Shown here piece by piece: positions 62,543 to 64,000 of a DNA stretch of 64,000 nt. Origin of the DNA: Verrucomicrobiia bacterium. Lineage in GTDB: Bacteria; Verrucomicrobiota; Verrucomicrobiia; Limisphaerales; Pedosphaeraceae. The notes under the pieces were generated by a model. That model was not told where the DNA came from. It saw only the letters and a list, made by a program, of their open reading frames with translations, and made no database searches. Position numbers and translations under genes: made by a program. Location of the stretch: contig DATAUW010000016.1 in the NCBI GenBank assembly GCA_036268055.1, forward strand, positions 1-64,000, given 5' to 3'. Within the stretch, counting starts at the first letter, position 1. Every line of letters starts with the position of its first letter.

Positions 62543-64000
62543 ATGAAGCGATTGTTACTTGCTGCGGTTTTTCTGTTGGAATTGTCCGGGCTGGCGTTCG
62601 GCCAGGGAAGTTATACCAACTCCACCTTCTTTAACGCGCCGCCCAATCCGTATCCGCAAATTGACGCAACCAATTTTGTCAATGCCGCGCCTTTTAATAT
62701 CATAGTGCCGGAAACTCTTTCATTTCAGCCCTTCGATTTTTCCGATGTTTTGACCTTCTCGAACAAGTCCACCATGACTTGCAACAGTGGTTTTATTTTT
62801 GACACGGCACCGTCCATCTCCGGCGATCGCCGGGCCGCCGCGCTGTTTGGAAATGCTGCTCCCGGAATTATTGCCGCCGGCTCAGTGACCAATGGGATCA
62901 ACTTGAGTCTGGTCGTTCCTTATGTCGGTTTCACGGGAGAGCTTCAAACCGCCTTCCTGCCGGAGCTGGACATCTATGCCACCAACGTCGTCAACAAAGG
63001 GTTGTTGGATGTGGGAATGGCGGGAATCATGAATGTCCAGGGCAACACACTCGATCTTTCCAGCGGTTCTTTGCATGTTGAAGGATTCGACGAAGTGGCG
63101 GCGGATTCTGCGTTCGGCGCCAGCATCAGCAATCTCATCGGAACCAACATTATAGTAGGCCAGTTTAATGCCAATGCGCTCGGCATCTTTAATCTTTATC
63201 AAGGCATCGGACTGCAAACCAATCTGATCTCGCTCGCGAATTTTACGCTGCCCTTTCCTGCAAGCCCCTTCTCCCGGGTGACCACTGCGAACGGGCAAGC
63301 CTTCGGTGGTGAGACGGTCATTTCTCCGAACGCGACTCCCTTCGTATTCGTCTCGCAGATCAATGCGTCCAACACCGGGATTCAGGTGGTTTTTATCAAC
63401 ACCAATCTGCCGGGTATTTCCACCGATGTTCGTTTTGAAGGTGGATTTGGCGACCTCTCGACTCCGGTCATCCAATGGACTTCATTGGCAACCAATCGCA
63501 ACGGTGTGCCCACGGCCACCAATCTGCTTTACGTCACCGATCAGTTTGGGTCTTTTCCGACCAATACGCTGATGACCAATAGTTATACCTTGAGTGGTGT
63601 GCCGGTGCTCTCGCCTTATAATTATTCTTTCTTCCGGTCGTTTGCGGGGTTCACCAACCTCCCCGGCAGCAATCAAAGTTTTGATACGCAAACGCTTTTT
63701 GCCAACATAGGCAGGGTTACCAACGCTTATGCGGCGCTGGGAATCAATGTCGCGGATGTTTCCTTCGCGCCCGACAGCACGACGGGACCCGCATCGCTGA
63801 CTAATTTCCCCGGTCGGATTTCGATCGTGGCCAGCAATTCGCTCAACTTGAGCCGGACAAAAATCACTGGCCCGAATTACATCAGCATCGCGGCGTCAAA
63901 CAATTTTGTCGGCAGTTCAAACGCCACGATCATCGTGCCGAACATGGATATTGATGTCGGCAGCACGACCGGTTTGTTGCAGATCACCAATCTCGTGGCT
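62543..64000 (+). CDS. Large secreted protein, partial at window end
   Basis: An open frame from ATG 62543 to the window end (486 codons, no stop). It begins with a signal peptide (KRLLLAAVFLLELSGLAFGQ) and continues as a Thr/Asn/Ser-rich, beta-structured protein (GQGSYTNSTFFNAPPNPYP, TNVVNKGLLDVGMAG, NLSRTKITGPNYISIAA). Repeated 'TN' strands suggest a beta-helix adhesin-like surface protein. It follows the previous stop by 43 bases on the same strand. The C-terminal sorting or anchoring part lies beyond the window. Confidence 0.78.
   Translation, partial: MKRLLLAAVFLLELSGLAFGQGSYTNSTFFNAPPNPYPQIDATNFVNAAPFNIIVPETLSFQPFDFSDVLTFSNKSTMTCNSGFIFDTAPSISGDRRAAALFGNAAPGIIAAGSVTNGINLSLVVPYVGFTGELQTAFLPELDIYATNVVNKGLLDVGMAGIMNVQGNTLDLSSGSLHVEGFDEVAADSAFGASISNLIGTNIIVGQFNANALGIFNLYQGIGLQTNLISLANFTLPFPASPFSRVTTANGQAFGGETVISPNATPFVFVSQINASNTGIQVVFINTNLPGISTDVRFEGGFGDLSTPVIQWTSLATNRNGVPTATNLLYVTDQFGSFPTNTLMTNSYTLSGVPVLSPYNYSFFRSFAGFTNLPGSNQSFDTQTLFANIGRVTNAYAALGINVADVSFAPDSTTGPASLTNFPGRISIVASNSLNLSRTKITGPNYISIAASNNFVGSSNATIIVPNMDIDVGSTTGLLQITNLVA

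Overview
The window looks like a chromosomal segment of an environmental Verrucomicrobiota bacterium, most likely a Pedosphaera/Limisphaerales relative. This is inferred from gene content: a chromosomal hprK-HPr pair with no visible PTS enzyme, a GuaB3-type IMP dehydrogenase relative, an exosortase/PEP-CTERM system, a pilus locus laid out like the Akkermansia Amuc_1098-1101 cluster, large secreted proteins with Verrucomicrobia-style domains, and many palindromic intergenic repeats. No genome search was possible, so the taxonomy is provisional.

Regions. (1) 1-0.67 kb: the end of an rRNA operon (23S 3' end, 5S, terminator). (2) 0.8-8.9 kb, minus strand: a housekeeping block transcribed hprK, HPr, gatC, gatA, small ORF, nucleotidyltransferase-like gene, gatB, second nucleotidyltransferase-like gene, small ORF, ridA, rmuC. 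(3) 9-19 kb: a secreted serine hydrolase, a formaldehyde dehydrogenase-like enzyme, a ferritin-like stress protein, a pair of sensor kinases and a membrane-anchored SGNH hydrolase. (4) 19.4-26.2 kb: a vapBC-like pair, tRNA-Val, an ExbB-ExbD-TonB-like operon with a zinc ribbon protein, GuaB3, HupE, GalE and a higBA pair with a clear promoter and operator. (5) 26.3-33.5 kb, plus strand: HAD phosphatase, kdsB, pyrG, folC, a prolyl oligopeptidase lipoprotein and a HAD hydrolase. (6) 33.6-43.9 kb: an accessory, repeat-rich zone with a Tat-exported oxidoreductase, a WecG/TagA glycosyltransferase, a response regulator with a degenerate dimerisation domain, MscS, unrecognised membrane proteins and two PEP-CTERM paralogues, one of which has lost its stop codon. 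(7) 43.9-51.3 kb: an ABC-2 permease-like protein and an exopolysaccharide/exosortase locus (GDP-mannose 3,5-epimerase-like, exosortase, EpsI, polyprenyl sugar-phosphate transferase, UDP-xylose synthase-like). (8) 51.5-57.9 kb: PilM/PilN fusion, PilO-like, PilP-like and PilQ secretin. (9) 58.3-64 kb: three consecutive large secreted proteins, the last cut by the window end.

How the genes fit together. GatCAB makes Gln-tRNA(Gln) and Asn-tRNA(Asn). HprK phosphorylates HPr. kdsB and the HAD phosphatase suggest lipopolysaccharide core synthesis. GalE, the GME-like and UXS-like epimerases, the WecG-type transferase and the polyprenyl sugar-phosphate transferase suggest a capsule or exopolysaccharide, to which exosortase and EpsI would link PEP-CTERM proteins. 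The pilMNOPQ-like genes build the envelope part of a type IV pilus or type II secretion machine. Its motor ATPases and pilins are not in the window. The secreted proteins just downstream may be its surface partners or substrates.

The items most worth a second look are: the nucleotidyltransferase-like genes woven through the gat operon; the covarying hairpin repeats at 36-43 kb; the stop-loss PEP-CTERM gene; the response regulator whose DHp histidine is replaced by glutamine; the apparently leaderless higBA transcript; and the Akkermansia-like pilus locus.
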